Assembly (NCBI GenBank): GCA_947624265.1
Contig: CANQJQ010000004.1
Coordinates: forward strand, 1 to 37,467
DNA: 37,467 bases
From: Candidatus Gastranaerophilales bacterium
Lineage (GTDB): Bacteria > Cyanobacteriota > Vampirovibrionia > Gastranaerophilales > Gastranaerophilaceae
Direction of reading: 5' to 3'
A program made the position numbers and the translations under genes. Shown here piece by piece: positions 36,106-37,467 of the stretch (positions are counted from its first letter, which is position 1; each line of letters starts with the position of its first letter). The notes beneath the pieces are model-generated. The model was given only the letters and a program-made list of their open reading frames with translations. It was not told the DNA's origin and did no database searches.

Positions 36106-36193
36106 AATTCTATAAAAAAATTTATTATCTTTTTTAATAATTTTTATCTTACAATTTGCTAACTGCACTTTTTCAGAACAAAAAAATAATAAT
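36106..36193 (+). pseudogene. Decayed duplicate of the 5' end of the WG-repeat gene
   Basis: aattctataaaaaaatttattatct...cagaacaaaaaaataataat aligns with 34121-34210 (aattctatgaaaaaaattattatctg...cagaacaaaaaaataataat). Start ATG is ATA and there is a frameshift; the second frame reads FLIIFILQFANCTFSEQKNNN versus FLIVFICQAGNYTFAEQKNNN. Confidence 0.8.
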
Positions 36194-36304
36194 ATTAAAT
36201 ATTTGCCATTAAGTTAATTGGCATTTAGATAGATTAAATAACAAATTTGCTATATTTTTTATGTTTAGATTATAATTTTTTACGTAGGTATTAGGAGAGA
36301 AGTA

Positions 36305-37467
36305 GTGCTGAAAGACAGATATTTTCCGCAAGAAATTGAGAAAAAGTGGCAGAAACACTGGGATGAAACAAAATTAAATAAAGTATATAACGATAAAGAT
36401 AAAGAAAAATATTATATATTATCAATGCTCCCTTACCCGTCAGGGAAACTGCATATGGGGCATGTCAGAAATTATACGATATCTGACGTTATAGCCAGAT
36501 ATAAAAGGATGAACGGGTATAATGTACTTCATCCAATGGGATGGGACAGTTTCGGGCTCCCCGCGGAAAATGCCGCTATACAGCATGGGGCTAATCCGAA
36601 AAAATGGACTTTAGATAACATTGCTTATATGAAAAAGCAATTAAAAGAATTAGGGTTAATGGTAGATTGGGATAGAGAAGTTACAACCTGTCTGCCCGAA
36701 TACTATAAATGGACTCAATATTTCTTTATTCAGATGTTTAAAAAAGGATTGGCTTATAAAAAAGAAGCGGCAGTTAACTGGTGTAATAACTGCGCAACCG
36801 TTTTGGCAAATGAGCAGGTAATAGACGGCAAGTGCTGGAGATGCGACGGAGAAGTCGAGAAAAAATATTTATCTCAATGGTTCTTAAAAATAACGGATCA
36901 CGCTCAAGAACTTTTAGATGATATAGCAAAACTTAAAGGCTGGCCTGATAGCGTTAAAACCATGCAAAAAAACTGGATAGACCGCTCAACGGGGGCTATT
37001 TTAAGATTTAAAGTTAAAGAAATAGAAGGTTTAGAGGTTCCGGTATACACAACAAGACCCGATACGGCATACGGTATTACATACCTTGTTGTTGCCCCCG
37101 AATACAAAGACATTGAAAAATTAACAACACCTGAAAATAAACAAGCAGTTGAAGCATACAGACAAAATGCCAGAAGAATGACTGAAATTGAACGTTTATC
37201 AACTGAGAGAATTAAAACGGGAGTACCATTGGGTACTCACTTAATAAACCCTCTAAACGGCGAAGAATTTCCGATTTGGACTGCAGATTATGCGTTGGCT
37301 GAATACGGTACAGGCGCCGTAATGGCAGTTCCCGCGCACGATGAGCGCGACTTTGATTTTGCAAAAAAATATAATCTTCCTATAAAAATCGTTATTCAAA
37401 ATCCTGAAAATCCGTTAACGGAGTTAGCTGAAGCTTATACGGATAAGGGTGTTTTGGTAAACTCTAT
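36305..37467 (+). CDS. leuS: Leucine--tRNA ligase, 3' truncated by window edge
   Basis: GTG start with SD aggagag; [21 protein letters not shown]..., [98 protein letters not shown]. Not in the ORF track because it runs off the end. Confidence 0.97.
   Translation, partial: MLKDRYFPQEIEKKWQKHWDETKLNKVYNDKDKEKYYILSMLPYPSGKLHMGHVRNYTISDVIARYKRMNGYNVLHPMGWDSFGLPAENAAIQHGANPKKWTLDNIAYMKKQLKELGLMVDWDREVTTCLPEYYKWTQYFFIQMFKKGLAYKKEAAVNWCNNCATVLANEQVIDGKCWRCDGEVEKKYLSQWFLKITDHAQELLDDIAKLKGWPDSVKTMQKNWIDRSTGAILRFKVKEIEGLEVPVYTTRPDTAYGITYLVVAPEYKDIEKLTTPENKQAVEAYRQNARRMTEIERLSTERIKTGVPLGTHLINPLNGEEFPIWTADYALAEYGTGAVMAVPAHDERDFDFAKKYNLPIKIVIQNPENPLTELAEAYTDKGVLVNS

Noticed and set aside
36203-36222. TGCCATTAAGTTAATTGGCA hairpin before leuS considered as a terminator
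   Set aside because: Only a 5-bp perfect stem with a poor interior and a short T-run; too weak to call.
36904-37113. Minus-strand 69-aa ORF at the window end
   Set aside because: Antisense to truncated leuS, which has strong LeuRS motifs across the same bases.
1-37467. CRISPR arrays, IS elements, prophage, toxin-antitoxin or known defence systems
   Set aside because: No regularly spaced direct repeats, transposase/integrase motifs, phage structural genes or recognisable defence domains were seen.

Overview
The window is AT-rich, gene-dense bacterial chromosome. Content points to an outer-membrane-bearing lineage: an Omp85/BamA-like protein, an LptF/LptG-type permease and a GT9 glycosyltransferase. 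The composition and the style of the lineage-specific hypothetical proteins suggest a gut Melainabacteria/Gastranaerophilales-like organism, but this is inference and was not tested phylogenetically. About 40 protein genes are supported. Recognisable ones include phosphoglucomutase/mannomutase (5' truncated), sppA, a class V aminotransferase, serA, an Hrb-like flavin reductase domain, ferritin, an LptF/G permease, queC, a DUF366-like protein, pheS, a GH13 lipoprotein, HU, tsaB, tsaE, bamA-like, a radical SAM protein, a thioredoxin-like protein with CcdA, alr, a matrixin-like protease, GT9, a WG-repeat protein, an SGNH-like protein and leuS (3' truncated). Features absent from the ORF track include the RNase P RNA (29469-29805), tRNA-Arg(CCG) (32646-32719), a 56-aa small ORF with a strong Shine-Dalgarno sequence (23610-23780), the truncated leuS, and a decayed 5' copy of the WG-repeat gene (36106-36193). 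I found no CRISPR array, transposon, phage, or complete known defence or biosynthetic system. The best candidates for undescribed biology are: (1) two dispersed paralogs with conserved ends 'MGYALFxxRK...' and '...DAEGKAIExxxPxxxGL' around a divergent coiled-coil-like middle, sharing a 17-nt upstream element; (2) nested complementary repeats bracketing one of those genes and covering its start codon; (3) two divergent adjacent genes sharing an N-terminal 'M[KR]IS...SFKGI' leader; (4) a ~48-aa 'LEQxIFxxxY...RLxRLEQKxF' repeat protein; (5) a divergent radical SAM / small ORF pair with an inverted repeat between them; (6) the WG-gene remnant next to leuS.
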